Below are positions 20,190 to 29,598 of a stretch of DNA of 64,000 bases, one piece after another; positions within the stretch are counted from its first letter, which is position 1, and every line of letters begins with the position of its first letter. Position numbers and translations under genes: made by a program. This DNA comes from Polynucleobacter sp. MWH-Spelu-300-X4 (GTDB taxonomy: Bacteria; Pseudomonadota; Gammaproteobacteria; Burkholderiales; Burkholderiaceae): contig NZ_CP061294.1 in NCBI RefSeq assembly GCF_018687515.1, positions 558,001 to 622,000 on the forward strand, in the 5' to 3' direction. The notes beneath the pieces were generated by a model. It searched no databases and was not told where the DNA came from. It was given only the letters and a program-made list of their open reading frames with translations.

Positions 20190-22074
20190 GTCGAATAACG
20201 CTTCAGCAATCCTTTTGGATGATGTAAAAAAACTACCTGGTTTACCAGGGGTTTACCGCTTCTTTGATGAAGCGGGGCAAATCTTATATGTTGGTAAAGC
20301 AAAAGACCTTAAAAAGCGGGTTAATAGTTATTTCCAGCGCAACCTAAGCTCACCTCGTATCGAACGGATGGTTAGCAAGATTCATACATTGCAAACCACC
20401 GTTACAAGAACTGAGACGGAAGCTTTATTGCTAGAAAACAACCTCATTAAAGAGCTATCTCCACCATTTAATATTCTATTTAGAGATGATAAGTCATATC
20501 CGTATGTGATGATCTCTGGACATGACTATCCTCGTTTAGCTTATTACCGTGGGCGAGTTGAAAAACGTCATCAATACTATGGACCGTTCCCTAATGCTTG
20601 GGCTGTTAGAAACAGTATTCAAATATTGCAAAAAGTATTTCAAATTAGAACTTGTGAAGATACGGTTTTTAAAAACAGAACTAGACCTTGCCTGCTCAAC
20701 CAAATTTATCGTTGTAGTGGACCTTGCGTTGGTCTTATTAGTGAAAAAGATTATGCCGATGATGTTAATAAGGCGATTCGTTTTTTGGAGGGGGATCATG
20801 CCAGTGTGATGGCTGATCTTGAAAAAGCAATGCTCATTCATAGTGAGCGCATGGAGTTTGAGCAAGCTGCAGCTATGCGAGATCGCATTGCCGATTTATC
20901 AAACATTCTTCAGCAACAATCCATGGATACAGTTGCTGATGGCGAAGGTGATGTCGATATTTTGGCTATTGCTATGAAGGGTGGTTTGGCTTGTGTTAAT
21001 TTGGCAATGGTGCGTGGTGGGCGCCATTTGGGGGATAAGGCTTATTTCCCAAAGATGGGCCGATTTAAAGAAGATGTCATGCCTGATGCGGATGAGGTCA
21101 TGCAAGCATTCATTGCGCAACACTATTTAAGTGATGATGCTGAGTCCTTGCGTTTAATCCCCAAAGTCATGGTGATTCAAGACTTCAAAGACACGCCTGA
21201 GAATGAAGAGTTGCAGATGCTCCTTAACGAAAAAGCCAGTGTTGGTAAAGCAAAAAAAGTACAAATTTTGAGACAACCTCAAGGACAAAGAAAACATTGG
21301 TTGATGATGGCGCAAGGTAATGCGGAGATTGCATTGACTAAGCGTTTAAGTGAGTCAGGTGGTCAAGAAGCTAGGACTCGATCGTTAATCGAGACTTTGG
21401 GCTTGGATATTGAAAATGCCGAAGATTTAAGAATTGAATGTTTTGATATCAGTCACACCTCCGGTGAAGCAACGCAAGCGTCTTGCGTGGTGTATCAAAA
21501 GCATGACATGCAAACAGCAGAGTATCGACGTTTCAACATTAATGACATTATTCCTGGCGATGATTATGCTGCGATGAGGCAGGTGCTGCATCGTAGATAC
21601 GCTAACTTTCAAGAGTTGCCACCAGAGAAGCAGCCCCATATTGTTCTGGTCGATGGCGGGCGTGGTCAAGTAGAGATGGCTAAACAGGTCTTTGATGAGT
21701 TGGGTATGGATCTTTCATTGATTGTGGGTATTGCCAAAGGTGAGGGCAGAAAAGTTGGTTTAGAAACACTTATCTTTGCTGATCAACGCGAGCCCTTGGT
21801 ATTGGGTTTGGAGAGTCCTGCTTTATTGCTCACTGCGCAAATACGTGATGAGGCGCATCGGTTTGCGATTACGGGGATGCGTGCGAAGCGGCAGAAGGCA
21901 AGAAATGTTTCTCGCCTAGAAGAGATTGAAGGTATTGGTGCCAAGAGGCGCCAAAAACTACTCGTCAGATTTGGTGGTTTAAGGGGTGTGATTGGTGCAA
22001 CTGTGGAAGAGTTACAGCAAGTTGAGGGCATCTCTAAAGCTTTAGCTGAGCAAATTTATAAGCAGCTGCACTAG
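20188..22074 (+). CDS. uvrC: Excinuclease ABC subunit C
   Basis: Nuclease of nucleotide excision repair. Domains in order: GIY-YIG ([20 protein letters not shown], about residues 19-38), the Cys-rich strand, the UVR motif near 205-240, the RNase H-like domain ([11 protein letters not shown]), and C-terminal HhH repeats ([15 protein letters not shown]). 628 residues is normal. The start codon interlocks with that of divergent earP, so each promoter must lie within the other gene. No strong ribosome binding site is seen at this start. Confidence 0.96.
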   Translation: MSNNASAILLDDVKKLPGLPGVYRFFDEAGQILYVGKAKDLKKRVNSYFQRNLSSPRIERMVSKIHTLQTTVTRTETEALLLENNLIKELSPPFNILFRDDKSYPYVMISGHDYPRLAYYRGRVEKRHQYYGPFPNAWAVRNSIQILQKVFQIRTCEDTVFKNRTRPCLLNQIYRCSGPCVGLISEKDYADDVNKAIRFLEGDHASVMADLEKAMLIHSERMEFEQAAAMRDRIADLSNILQQQSMDTVADGEGDVDILAIAMKGGLACVNLAMVRGGRHLGDKAYFPKMGRFKEDVMPDADEVMQAFIAQHYLSDDAESLRLIPKVMVIQDFKDTPENEELQMLLNEKASVGKAKKVQILRQPQGQRKHWLMMAQGNAEIALTKRLSESGGQEARTRSLIETLGLDIENAEDLRIECFDISHTSGEATQASCVVYQKHDMQTAEYRRFNINDIIPGDDYAAMRQVLHRRYANFQELPPEKQPHIVLVDGGRGQVEMAKQVFDELGMDLSLIVGIAKGEGRKVGLETLIFADQREPLVLGLESPALLLTAQIRDEAHRFAITGMRAKRQKARNVSRLEEIEGIGAKRRQKLLVRFGGLRGVIGATVEELQQVEGISKALAEQIYKQLH

Positions 22075-22095
22075 AAATTCCTTTATCCTAGCCGC

Positions 22096-22674
22096 ATGCC
22101 GTTTAATTTACCGATTTTTCTCACTTGGTTACGAGTAGCCACCATTCCTTTGGTGGTGGGCATTTTCTATTTACCGGAAGCCTATTTAACGTTTCCAGAG
22201 AAAAATCTTTGGGCTACGATTTTCTTTATTGGTGCGGCAGTAACAGATTGGTTAGATGGCTACTTAGCTCGCAAGTGGGGGCAGGTGTCTGCATTTGGTG
22301 CTTTCTTAGATCCGGTGGCTGACAAGCTCATGGTGGCAGCTGCACTATTGGTCTTACTTAATTTTGATCGTGTGGAAGCTTGGGTGGCTTTGGTCATTAT
22401 TGGCCGTGAGATTACGATTTCTGCTTTAAGAGAGTGGATGGCTCAGATCGGTGCGTCTAGAAGTGTGGCGGTTCACTTTGTTGGTAAATTAAAAACGGCG
22501 GCTCAAATGGTGGCCATCCCATTCCTACTTTATGACGACACGCTCTTTAATCTATTCCACACATCTAGCATAGGCCGTCCATTAATTTGGGTGGCAGCGG
22601 TTTTAACTGTTTGGTCGATGTTCTATTACTTGCAAAAAGCTTGGCCATTAATCAAAGCGAAAACGGATTTATAA
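22096..22674 (+). CDS. pgsA: CDP-diacylglycerol-glycerol-3-phosphate 3-phosphatidyltransferase
   Basis: Membrane enzyme making phosphatidylglycerol phosphate. The CDP-alcohol phosphotransferase signature is complete: TDWLDGYLARKWG followed by GAFLDPVADK (DxxDGxxAR...GxxxDxxxD, about residues 51-73). Several hydrophobic segments span its 192 residues. It follows uvrC by 21 bp, the common uvrC-pgsA pairing. Confidence 0.96.
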   Translation: MPFNLPIFLTWLRVATIPLVVGIFYLPEAYLTFPEKNLWATIFFIGAAVTDWLDGYLARKWGQVSAFGAFLDPVADKLMVAAALLVLLNFDRVEAWVALVIIGREITISALREWMAQIGASRSVAVHFVGKLKTAAQMVAIPFLLYDDTLFNLFHTSSIGRPLIWVAAVLTVWSMFYYLQKAWPLIKAKTDL

Positions 22675-22770
22675 GCTAAAAGCCATAAAAAGCCTGGAAA
22701 ATCGCTTAATCATGATGTTTTTAAGCTAATCCAAGCAGCTTTGGGGTAAATCACTGATTGCATTGGCTAT

Positions 22771-22798
22771 TTGACATAGTCCAAAAATATGTTAAAGT
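22771..22798 (+). promoter_or_regulatory. Promoter of the tRNA genes
   Basis: A perfect TTGACA (22771-22776), 16-base spacer and TAAAGT (22793-22798), placed 17 bases before the mature 5' end of tRNA-Gly. Position and -35 quality fit a stable-RNA promoter. Confidence 0.7.
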
Positions 22799-22815
22799 AT
22801 CGGTCTTGTTGTTAT

Positions 22816-22891
22816 GCGGGATTAGCTCAGTTGGTAGAGCGATACCTTGCCAAGGTATAGGTCGAGAGTTCGAGCCTCTTATCCCGCTCCA
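22816..22891 (+). tRNA. tRNA-Gly (GCC)
   Basis: Full 76-nt cloverleaf: acceptor GCGGGAT/ATCCCGC, D-arm GCTCAGTTGGTAGAGC, anticodon stem ATACC/GGTAT with loop TTGCCAA (anticodon GCC), T-arm GAGAGTTCGAGCCTC, and an encoded CCA end. A strong hairpin follows 8 bases later. Confidence 0.97.
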
Positions 22892-22899
22892 AATTACGA

Positions 22900-22925
22900 G
22901 GGAAGCTTAAAAAGCTTCCCTTTTT
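22900..22925 (+). terminator. Hairpin with T-tract between tRNA-Gly and tRNA-Cys
   Basis: GGGAAGCTT - AAA - AAGCTTCCC followed by TTTTT is a perfect 9-bp stem that looks like an intrinsic terminator, only 11 bases before tRNA-Cys begins. Either it terminates part of the transcripts, or it is a processing hairpin read through to tRNA-Cys. Confidence 0.8.
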
Positions 22926-22936
22926 AATTCCTCCCT

Positions 22937-23010
22937 GGCGGGATGGCAGAGTGGTTATGCAGCGGCCTGCAAAGCCGTGTACCCCAGTTCGATTCTGGGT
23001 TCCGCCTCCA
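22937..23010 (+). tRNA. tRNA-Cys (GCA)
   Basis: 74-nt cloverleaf: acceptor GGCGGGA/TTCCGCC, anticodon stem CGGCC.../...GCCG region with loop containing GCA, T-arm CCCAGTTCGATTCTGGG, encoded CCA. Its 3' 45 bases are duplicated exactly at 42530-42574, so this gene looks like the insertion site of the following segment or the source of a duplication. Confidence 0.95.
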
Positions 23011-23142
23011 ATAAATAATTGATTTTAAATAAATTTTTACCAAATAATCAGTTTGGCGATTGGTCACGCTCATTCTTGGCATGATTGGTGATTCATGGAG
23101 ATTTATGGGTTTGAATGGAAGATGTCGGGTAACCCGACATTT
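22966..23142. repeat. Left copy of the tRNA-Cys 3'-end direct repeat
   Basis: Bases 22966-23014 (the tRNA-Cys 3' part from the anticodon arm plus 4 bases) are identical to 42530-42578. Similarity continues with mismatches and gaps through an AT-rich run to the palindrome at 23122-23140. Same order and orientation as the right copy, 19,564 bp away. The layout fits an attachment-site pair of an element integrated in tRNA-Cys. Confidence 0.8.
23122..23140. repeat. Palindrome copy 1 (TGTCGGGTAACCCGACA)
   Basis: The 17-bp core TGTCGGGTAACCCGACA, extended to 19 bp by A/T. The first of five copies in the 23-47 kb region. Followed by TTTTT on the + strand. It lies just beyond the stop of the small ORF at 23143-23295. 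Confidence 0.85.
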
Positions 23143-23295
23143 TTAAGTTATTTCTAAGTATTTCACTGTAGACATAAGGAATAGAAGTCTACGTTGAAGT
23201 TCATTTCTTCTATTGACGTAATGCATAGGTAAAGCATCATGCTCTTGAAGAAGTTTTCTAATAATTGGGTTGTATTGATTTCTGGCAGGTGACAT
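23143..23295 (-). CDS. Small unknown protein (50 aa)
   Basis: A 50-codon ORF with a good ribosome binding site (AAGGA, 6 bases before ATG). It encodes a basic, probably helical peptide (starts MSPARNQYNPIIRKLLQEHD; contains NRRNELQRRLLFLM). No family recognised. It is the first gene inside the tRNA-Cys-bounded segment, divergent from sbp. The ribosome binding site and the charge pattern favour a real gene. Confidence 0.55.
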   Translation of the reverse strand: MSPARNQYNPIIRKLLQEHDALPMHYVNRRNELQRRLLFLMSTVKYLEIT

Positions 23296-23354
23296 ATCTA
23301 ATCCTTTTTAGAAAAGATAGACCGGCTTATGCCTTTCATCAATCAACTTATTTT

Positions 23355-23364
23355 CATAAGCTAA
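23355..23364 (+). promoter_or_regulatory. Candidate regulator half-site upstream of sbp
   Basis: CATAAGCTAA is present here, 70 bp before the sbp ATG, and again at 24515-24524, 50 bp before cysT. The operon encodes a CysB-type regulator, so a shared CysB contact is a reasonable guess. Two copies of a 10-mer are weak evidence. Confidence 0.3.
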
Positions 23365-23433
23365 GCATTTTTTCTTGCTTCCTTCTTTTTATTTGACCTT
23401 TTACATTGACTCCATTGATAAAAGGAAGGTGTT

Positions 23434-24429
23434 ATGAAAATCTCAAAACAAATTATTGCTCTATTGATCGGCTTAGGTATCTCAGCAACAGGTATTGCGG
23501 GGCCAACTTTACTAAATGTTTCTTATGATCCAACTCGCGAGTTATATCAAGACTACAACAAAGCATTTACTGAATATTGGAAAAAGAAAACTGGTGAAGA
23601 TGTTGGTTTTAAACAATCACATGGTGGTTCTGGCAAACAGGCTCGAGCCGTGTTGGATGGATTGGATGCTGATGTAGTGACTTTGGCACTTGCTTATGAC
23701 ATTGATATTTTGAGTGAGAAAAATCTAATACCTAAAGATTGGCAAAAACGTCTAAAGAATAACTCTTCGCCATACACATCCACGATTGTTTTCTTGGTGC
23801 GTAAAGGAAATCCTAAGGGAATCAAAGATTGGAATGATTTAGCTAAACCAGGTGTTGACGTGATTACACCTAATCCTAAAACATCAGGTGGAGCGCGTTG
23901 GAACTACTTGGCTGCTTGGGCTTATGCACTCAAACAACCCGGTGGTAGTGATGCAAAAGCCAAAGATTTTGTTAAGAAAATATTCGCCAATGTGAAAGTC
24001 TTGGATTCAGGTGCTAGAGGCTCTACAACGACTTTTACTGAGCGTGGCATTGGCGATGTATTGATTTCTTGGGAAAACGAGGCTTTCTTGGCTGTAAAAG
24101 AATTGGGGCCTGATAAATATGAAATTGTGACGCCATCTTTATCAATTCTTGCTGAACCTCCTGTGACTATCGTTGATAAGGTGGTTGATAGAAAAGGTAC
24201 AAGAAAAATTGCTACAGCCTATCTAGAGTATCTTTATTCACCAGAAGGGCAGGAAATTGCTGGTAAACACTATTACCGCCCGCGTGAGCCCAAAGCCGCT
24301 GCTAAGTATGCCAATCAATTCGCTAAAGTAAAGCTCTTCACTATTGACCAGACATTTGGTGGATGGCAAAAAGCTCAGAAGGAACATTTCTCAGATGGTG
24401 GTACATTTGATCAGATCATTGTGAAATAA
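23434..24429 (+). CDS. sbp: Periplasmic sulfate-binding protein
   Basis: Substrate-binding component of a sulfate/thiosulfate ABC importer. A signal peptide (MKISKQ... ending near ATGIAGP) is followed by [17 protein letters not shown], the typical Sbp/CysP start, and [28 protein letters not shown] as the oxyanion-binding region (cited here by its ends SHGGSGKQ and DADVVTLAL). Length 331. AAGGAAGG precedes the ATG. A terminator-like hairpin separates it from cysT, which can raise its level over the permease genes. Confidence 0.94.
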   Translation: MKISKQIIALLIGLGISATGIAGPTLLNVSYDPTRELYQDYNKAFTEYWKKKTGEDVGFKQSHGGSGKQARAVLDGLDADVVTLALAYDIDILSEKNLIPKDWQKRLKNNSSPYTSTIVFLVRKGNPKGIKDWNDLAKPGVDVITPNPKTSGGARWNYLAAWAYALKQPGGSDAKAKDFVKKIFANVKVLDSGARGSTTTFTERGIGDVLISWENEAFLAVKELGPDKYEIVTPSLSILAEPPVTIVDKVVDRKGTRKIATAYLEYLYSPEGQEIAGKHYYRPREPKAAAKYANQFAKVKLFTIDQTFGGWQKAQKEHFSDGGTFDQIIVK

Positions 24430-24474
24430 GCTTATATAGAAAATAATCTAAACGAGTCTCCCTGCAATCTTTAT

Positions 24475-24501
24475 ACCGCCTGTAACAGGGCGGTTTTTTT
24501 A
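24475..24501 (+). terminator. Terminator/attenuator between sbp and cysT
   Basis: ACCGCC (24475-24480) pairs with GGCGGT (24489-24494), followed by seven or more T residues. It lies 46 bp after the sbp stop. Likely partial termination that leaves sbp mRNA in excess over the permease genes. Confidence 0.8.
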
Positions 24502-24514
24502 TATCAATAATTTG

Positions 24515-24524
24515 CATAAGCTAA
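24515..24524 (+). promoter_or_regulatory. Candidate regulator half-site upstream of cysT
   Basis: Second copy of CATAAGCTAA (see 23355-23364), placed after the sbp terminator and before cysT. It suggests that cysT may also have its own regulated promoter. Confidence 0.28.
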
Positions 24525-24573
24525 TCAAATTTAAATAGTTCACAAGCAAGGCATTGATTTCTAGACTACGTTC

Positions 24574-25410
24574 ATGGCTATATTAAGTAAAAACAAAATA
24601 TTTCCTGGGTTTAATCTATCTTTAGGTTATACCTTGGTCTACCTATCTCTCATTGTTCTTATTCCTATATCTGCGGTTGCATTGAAAGCGGGTAGTTCGG
24701 GTTTCGATCATTTTTGGGAAGTTGTTAGTGCCCCTCGTGTGGTTGCTTCTTATCAATTAAGTTTTGGCCTATCTCTTATTGCAGGTTTTATTAATGCAAT
24801 TTTTGGCTTAATGCTAGCTTGGGTATTAGTGAGATATAACTTTCTTGGTAAAAAGCTCATTGATGCTTTAGTTGATTTGCCTTTTGCTTTGCCTACAGCA
24901 GTAACTGGAATTGCATTAACCGCGCTTTACAGTAAAAACGGATGGATTGGGCAGTATTTAGAGCCTTTAGGTATTAAGGTGGCTTTTACCCCTTTAGGGA
25001 TTTTGATTGCATTGATCTTCATTGGGTTGCCATTTGTTGTACGTACTGTTCAGCCGATTCTTGAAGATCTTGAAACTGAATTAGAAGAAGCTTCTGCTAG
25101 TTTGGGAGCCAACCGTTGGCAGACCTTTCATTTGGTTATTTTGCCAATTCTGTTGCCTGCATTACTGACCGGATTTGCTTTGGCTTTTGCTAGAGCAGTA
25201 GGTGAATATGGTTCAGTCATTTTTATCGCAGGCAATATTCCTTTAGTTTCAGAGATTACGCCTTTAATGATTATTACGAGGCTTGAACAGTATGACTATT
25301 CAGGAGCAACGGCGATTGCTGTTGTCATGTTGGTTATATCTCTCATTCTCTTGTTTGCGATTAATGCTTTGCAAGCATGGACCGCAAAACGAACAGGGAG
25401 GAGTCGTTAA
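24574..25410 (+). CDS. cysT: Sulfate ABC transporter permease CysT (CysU)
   Basis: Inner-membrane permease of the sulfate importer, 278 residues with six hydrophobic segments. The binding-protein-dependent permease (EAA) loop [21 protein letters not shown] is here as [15 protein letters not shown] near residues 170-184, and [12 protein letters not shown] is typical of CysT. cysW follows with a 1-bp overlap (TAATG). Confidence 0.95.
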   Translation: MAILSKNKIFPGFNLSLGYTLVYLSLIVLIPISAVALKAGSSGFDHFWEVVSAPRVVASYQLSFGLSLIAGFINAIFGLMLAWVLVRYNFLGKKLIDALVDLPFALPTAVTGIALTALYSKNGWIGQYLEPLGIKVAFTPLGILIALIFIGLPFVVRTVQPILEDLETELEEASASLGANRWQTFHLVILPILLPALLTGFALAFARAVGEYGSVIFIAGNIPLVSEITPLMIITRLEQYDYSGATAIAVVMLVISLILLFAINALQAWTAKRTGRSR

Positions 25411-26285
25411 TGAGTCATCTTTCTCGTTTTGAAAAGAGTGGAGCGACTACTGAGCCGCGATGGGTTAAATACACTTTAGTAGCTTTGTCTCTAAGTTTCT
25501 TTGGATTTTTCTTGTTATTGCCACTCATCTCAGTATTTGTGGAGGCATTAAAAAAAGGCTGGGATGTTTATCTATCAGCAGTTACAGAACCAGATGCTGT
25601 TTCCGCTATTAAATTGACACTCATTGCTGCTGTAATTGCAGTGCCTCTTAATCTTATATTTGGTGTGGCAGCGGCTTGGGCTATTACTAAGTTTGACTTT
25701 AAGGGCAAGCATTTATTAATTACTTTGATTGATTTGCCATTTTCTGTGTCGCCGGTGATTGCAGGTCTTATCTATGTATTGGTATTTGGTGCGCAAGGGT
25801 GGTTGGGTCCTTGGTTGGATAGTGAAAATATCAAAATTATCTTTGCAATCCCCGGGATTGTATTAGCAACTATTTTTGTGACATTTCCATTTGTGGCGCG
25901 AGAGTTGATTCCTCTTATGGAAGCTCAGGGGCGTGAAGAGGAGGAGGCAGCCACAGTATTGGGAGCAAGTGGGTGGCAAACATTTTTTAAAGTTACCTTG
26001 CCTAATATCAAGTGGGGTTTATTGTATGGTGTGATTCTTTGTAATGCTAGGGCTATGGGGGAGTTTGGTGCGGTCTCTGTTGTTTCTGGCCATATACGAG
26101 GTTACACCAACACTATCCCACTTCATGTAGAAATTCTCTATAACGAATATAACTTTGCCGCTTCATTTGCAGTGGCATCCATCTTGGCGTTACTAGCGTT
26201 ATTGACTCTAGCCGTTAAAACCTATGTGGAGTGGCGTCTTCGCTCAGAAACACATGCAGAACCGCTAATTGAAGGGCAACTATGA
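25410..26285 (+). CDS. cysW: Sulfate ABC transporter permease CysW
   Basis: Second permease subunit, 291 residues. The start chosen is ATG 25410, which overlaps the cysT stop (TAATG) and has an ideal GGGAGGAG ribosome binding site; an earlier in-frame ATG at 25377 inside cysT is not needed. It has the EAA loop [19 protein letters not shown] and the CysW motif [15 protein letters not shown]. It overlaps cysA by 4 bp. Confidence 0.95.
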   Translation: MSHLSRFEKSGATTEPRWVKYTLVALSLSFFGFFLLLPLISVFVEALKKGWDVYLSAVTEPDAVSAIKLTLIAAVIAVPLNLIFGVAAAWAITKFDFKGKHLLITLIDLPFSVSPVIAGLIYVLVFGAQGWLGPWLDSENIKIIFAIPGIVLATIFVTFPFVARELIPLMEAQGREEEEAATVLGASGWQTFFKVTLPNIKWGLLYGVILCNARAMGEFGAVSVVSGHIRGYTNTIPLHVEILYNEYNFAASFAVASILALLALLTLAVKTYVEWRLRSETHAEPLIEGQL

Positions 26286-27382
26286 GTATTCAAGTAAAAA
26301 ATATCAATAAATCTTTTGGCGATTTTGTTGCTTTAGATAATGTGTCATTAGACTTTCCAACTGGAGAGTTGGTGGCTTTATTGGGCCCATCAGGATGTGG
26401 CAAAACAACACTCTTGCGCATTATTGCCGGATTGGAAACTTCTGATAGTGGTCAGGTGTTGTTGGATGGAGATGATGCATCTAGTCGTCATGTCCGTGAA
26501 CGTCAGGTGGGTTTTGTATTTCAGCACTATGCACTATTTAGGCATATGACCGTATTTGATAATGTGGCATTCGGCTTGCGTGTCAAAAATAAAAAGGAAC
26601 GTCTCAGTGAGGCGGAGATTTCTAGAAAAGTACATGAGCTCTTGAATCTCGTGCAGTTAGATTGGTTGCATGATCGTTTTCCTGCTCAATTATCTGGAGG
26701 TCAGCGTCAGCGTATTGCTTTGGCTAGAGCTTTAGCAGTTGAGCCTAAAGTCTTACTTCTGGATGAACCCTTTGGGGCATTAGATGCTAAGGTCAGGAAA
26801 GAGTTACGTCGTTGGCTACGAAAACTCCATGATGAACTACACATTACTTCTATCTTTGTGACTCATGACCAAGAAGAGGCTTTGGAGGTGGCAGATCGTG
26901 TCGTCTTAATGAATAAAGGAAAAGTGGAGCAAATCGGTAGCCCTGATGAGGTGTATGAGAAGCCAGCAACCCCATTTGTTTATGGATTTTTAGGAAATGT
27001 GAATCTGTTTCATGGGCGTGTTGATGGAGATGCAATTCAGGTAGGGGAGCACAATATTCATCACCGTGAGGCTACAGATTTAGCAAGTGGTACTCCGGTT
27101 GTTGCTTTTGCAAGACCTCATGAGCTAACGATTGTGGACTATGTGGGTAGAACTGATGGCGTTGCAGCCAGAATCGATCGAATTTTGTCTTTTGGTGTTA
27201 ATTCAAGAATTGAACTATCAGCATTAGATGGCTCTGATAATCAAGGTTTGCCGCAGCATTTTGAGGTTGAATTACCTAAGTCTGAGGTGCTTAGCAGAAA
27301 CCTTCAGGAGGGCTTGCAAGTCCGTATTGTCCCATCTCAGCTAAAGATATTTGATAACTCTTCTCAAGTGAGCAAAGTATGA
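26282..27382 (+). CDS. cysA: Sulfate/thiosulfate ABC transporter ATPase CysA
   Basis: Energises sulfate import. It has Walker [11 protein letters not shown]-loop FVFQHYALF, signature LSGGQRQR, Walker [12 protein letters not shown] and switch VTHDQEEA, then a C-terminal TOBE-like regulatory domain. Length 366. It overlaps cysW and the downstream cysB gene by 4 bp each, so the tail of the operon is translationally coupled. Confidence 0.96.
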   Translation: MSIQVKNINKSFGDFVALDNVSLDFPTGELVALLGPSGCGKTTLLRIIAGLETSDSGQVLLDGDDASSRHVRERQVGFVFQHYALFRHMTVFDNVAFGLRVKNKKERLSEAEISRKVHELLNLVQLDWLHDRFPAQLSGGQRQRIALARALAVEPKVLLLDEPFGALDAKVRKELRRWLRKLHDELHITSIFVTHDQEEALEVADRVVLMNKGKVEQIGSPDEVYEKPATPFVYGFLGNVNLFHGRVDGDAIQVGEHNIHHREATDLASGTPVVAFARPHELTIVDYVGRTDGVAARIDRILSFGVNSRIELSALDGSDNQGLPQHFEVELPKSEVLSRNLQEGLQVRIVPSQLKIFDNSSQVSKV

Positions 27383-28320
27383 ACTTCCAACAATTAAGAA
27401 TTATTCGTGAGACCGTGAGAAGAAACTACAACCTAACTGAGGTTGGAAATGCACTTTATACCTCTCAATCAGGTGTTAGTAAGCACATTAAAGATCTAGA
27501 AGATGAGTTAGGTATTGAGTTATTTGTTCGTAAAGGAAAAAGACTATTAGGTCTAACAGATCCAGGTAAAGAGCTATTAGGTATCGTTGAACGTATGCTC
27601 TTAGATGCTAAAAATATCAAACACTTGGCTGAACAGTTCAGTAAGAGTGATCAAGGTCAATTGACTATTGCGACTACACATACGCAAGCTCGTTATGCTT
27701 TGCCTAAGGTGGTTAGTCAATTTAAGCAAGCTTTCCCTAAGGTTCATTTAGCTTTGCATCAGGGTAGTCCCGGTGAGATTGCGCAGCTGTTGGCGGATGG
27801 TCAAGCAGATATTGGTATTGCAACTGAAGCAATTAGCCAAGTTCCTGAGTTGGTCACTTTCCCTTATTACAGTTGGCATCATGCTGTGATTGTTCCTAAA
27901 GGTCATCCGCTTGAGAAAATAAAGAAATTGACACTGGAAGATGTGGCTGAGTATCCAATTGTGACTTATCACGAAGGATTTACTGGCCGTCAACATATTG
28001 ATGAGGCATTTTTAAAATCAAATATTACGCCTGATATTGTGATGTCTGCCTTAGATGCTGATGTCATTAAGACCTATGTTGAATTGGGTCTTGGCGTTGG
28101 CATTATTGCATCAATGGCTTATCAAAAAGAGCGAGATACTCAATTAACTTTGTTGGCAAGTTCTCATTTATTTGAAAATAATACGACTCGTATTGCTGTA
28201 CGGCGTGGGCATTATTTAAGAGGCTATGCTTATAAGTTCATTGAATTATGTGCTGCTGATTTAACTGAGGCTCATATTAAATCAGCGCTATTGCCTTCAA
28301 ATGATCAGGATCTAGATTAG
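27379..28320 (+). CDS. cysB: CysB-type LysR-family regulator
   Basis: LysR regulator of sulfur assimilation, 313 residues. The N-terminal winged helix starts [20 protein letters not shown] and has [20 protein letters not shown], the CysB/Cbl pattern; the effector domain contains the [11 protein letters not shown] segment that binds sulfate or acetylserine in CysB. It is the last gene of the sulfate-uptake operon, a position usual in Burkholderiales. Confidence 0.9.
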   Translation: MNFQQLRIIRETVRRNYNLTEVGNALYTSQSGVSKHIKDLEDELGIELFVRKGKRLLGLTDPGKELLGIVERMLLDAKNIKHLAEQFSKSDQGQLTIATTHTQARYALPKVVSQFKQAFPKVHLALHQGSPGEIAQLLADGQADIGIATEAISQVPELVTFPYYSWHHAVIVPKGHPLEKIKKLTLEDVAEYPIVTYHEGFTGRQHIDEAFLKSNITPDIVMSALDADVIKTYVELGLGVGIIASMAYQKERDTQLTLLASSHLFENNTTRIAVRRGHYLRGYAYKFIELCAADLTEAHIKSALLPSNDQDLD

Positions 28321-28535
28321 AAGGGCGATCTTTCATCATAGTTAATTTCTTCACCAGGCGTCGCAACTATAAGAAGTGCGGCGCCAATAAGAAATGCTAT
28401 AAATGTTGCAATATCTATCCAGTCTGGTTTTTCAGGGATTAGTGAATATCTACTCAACAACCAGTAACCCGAAGTTGTAGTTAAAGTAAGTCCAATTATT
28501 AAAGTTTTTACGTTGGATTTATTATCAGTAGACAT
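28317..28535 (-). CDS. Small membrane protein (72 aa)
   Basis: Unrecognised 72-residue protein with two hydrophobic segments (TLIIGLTLTTTSGYWLL and TFIAFLIGAALLIVA) separated by a short charged loop, and an acidic tail. The start is ATG 28535, preceded by GGGGAG; an upstream in-frame ATG at 28550 lacks a site. It overlaps the cysB stop by 4 bp from the other strand and follows another tiny membrane protein gene. Confidence 0.55.
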   Translation of the reverse strand: MSTDNKSNVKTLIIGLTLTTTSGYWLLSRYSLIPEKPDWIDIATFIAFLIGAALLIVATPGEEINYDERSPF

Positions 28536-28539
28536 AAAT

Positions 28540-28641
28540 TCACTCCCCATCTAAAAATCTATCGGCAGATCCTTTAGCTGCTATGTAGAACGCTAAGCTA
28601 AAGACTAGCGATACGCCTAACAAGATTTCATATGCAAACAT
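28540..28641 (-). CDS. Tiny membrane protein (33 aa)
   Basis: A 33-residue single-span protein (MFAYEILLGVSLVFSLAFYI, then AAKGSADRFLDGE). AAGGAACC precedes the ATG, which fixes this start rather than the longer frame. It ends 5 bp before the 72-aa membrane protein, so the two probably form one operon. The size and tail look like a small membrane-complex subunit; partner unknown. Confidence 0.5.
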   Translation of the reverse strand: MFAYEILLGVSLVFSLAFYIAAKGSADRFLDGE

Positions 28642-28787
28642 GGTTTGGTTCCTTAATGAGGTTTGATTAAATACTAAATTCTTATCAATATGTCTGGAAC
28701 TAAGAAAAATATATAAGCAATCCACTCATAAGCTCAGCTGATTTAATTATTTTGAATGGTAAGAATTTCAGCGTACATTGTCGAGTT

Positions 28788-29459
28788 ATGTCAAAACCAA
28801 ATGTACTTATAGTCCCAGGATATAAAGGTAGCGGTGATGCTCACTGGCAGACTTGGATTGAGAATCACACAATGTCGATAAGAGTTGAGCAGGATTGGGA
28901 TAGCCCCATTCTAGCTAGGTGGGCTGATAACGTAAGGGATGCTATTGATAATTCAGTGGGGGCGCTTTGGATTGTTGCCCACAGCTTTGGATGTTTGGCA
29001 GCTATTTCAGCAGCCGTAGATCGACCTGATCGTGTTGCAGGGCTTATGTTGGTAGCTCCGGCAGATCCTGAGAGATTTACTTTAACTGGTATTAGAGATA
29101 AGTCTGATTGGAATCCTATTGAGAGTATTAGAGCTTTAATTCCAGTTCATAAATTACCATTTCCAACATTGGTAGTGGCTAGTGATGATGATCCATGGAT
29201 GAAGTTAACAACGATTCAGCTTTGGTCTGAGTGTTGGGGTAGTCGATTATTAATACTAAAGTCAGCTGGGCACATCAATATTGCCTCTGGATATGGCCCT
29301 TGGCCTCTAGGACTTTCATTGCTTAAAGAGTTTCAGGTAGCATATCAACATTTACCTTTAGGGGATTTATATGTTAAGGATTTTTCTGGTCATGCTAGGG
29401 GGCGTGGTAGTCAAATTGCCCGAACTAGACATCAAACTAGGCGATTATTAGGTATCTAA
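28788..29459 (+). CDS. RBBP9/YdeN-family alpha/beta hydrolase
   Basis: A 223-residue serine hydrolase. The family start NVLIVPGYKGSGDAHWQTW is present, the nucleophile lies in AHSFGC, the Asp in SDDDPW and the His in SAGHINIASG. Start ATG 28788 fits the family; an upstream TTG would add 12 residues. The C-terminus carries an extra basic tail (HARGRGSQIARTRHQTRRL). Substrate unknown. A palindrome copy follows 3 bp after the stop. Confidence 0.85.
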   Translation: MSKPNVLIVPGYKGSGDAHWQTWIENHTMSIRVEQDWDSPILARWADNVRDAIDNSVGALWIVAHSFGCLAAISAAVDRPDRVAGLMLVAPADPERFTLTGIRDKSDWNPIESIRALIPVHKLPFPTLVVASDDDPWMKLTTIQLWSECWGSRLLILKSAGHINIASGYGPWPLGLSLLKEFQVAYQHLPLGDLYVKDFSGHARGRGSQIARTRHQTRRLLGI

Positions 29460-29462
29460 GTT

Positions 29463-29479
29463 TGTCGGGTAACCCGACA
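29463..29479. repeat. Palindrome copy 2 (TGTCGGGTAACCCGACA)
   Basis: Exact 17-bp copy, 3 bp after the hydrolase stop codon and followed by TTTAATGG, the same bases that follow copy 4 at 42688. The T-tract is too short for a convincing terminator. Confidence 0.85.
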
Positions 29480-29598
29480 TTTAATGGGTGGGATATAAAC
29501 TAATAAGATTTTTGCCGGTTAGGGTTACAAATCTATCTGACAATATTCTTTGAGGCATGCTTTAATTAAATTAGCTACTTTTTCGTATATGGGGTTTT

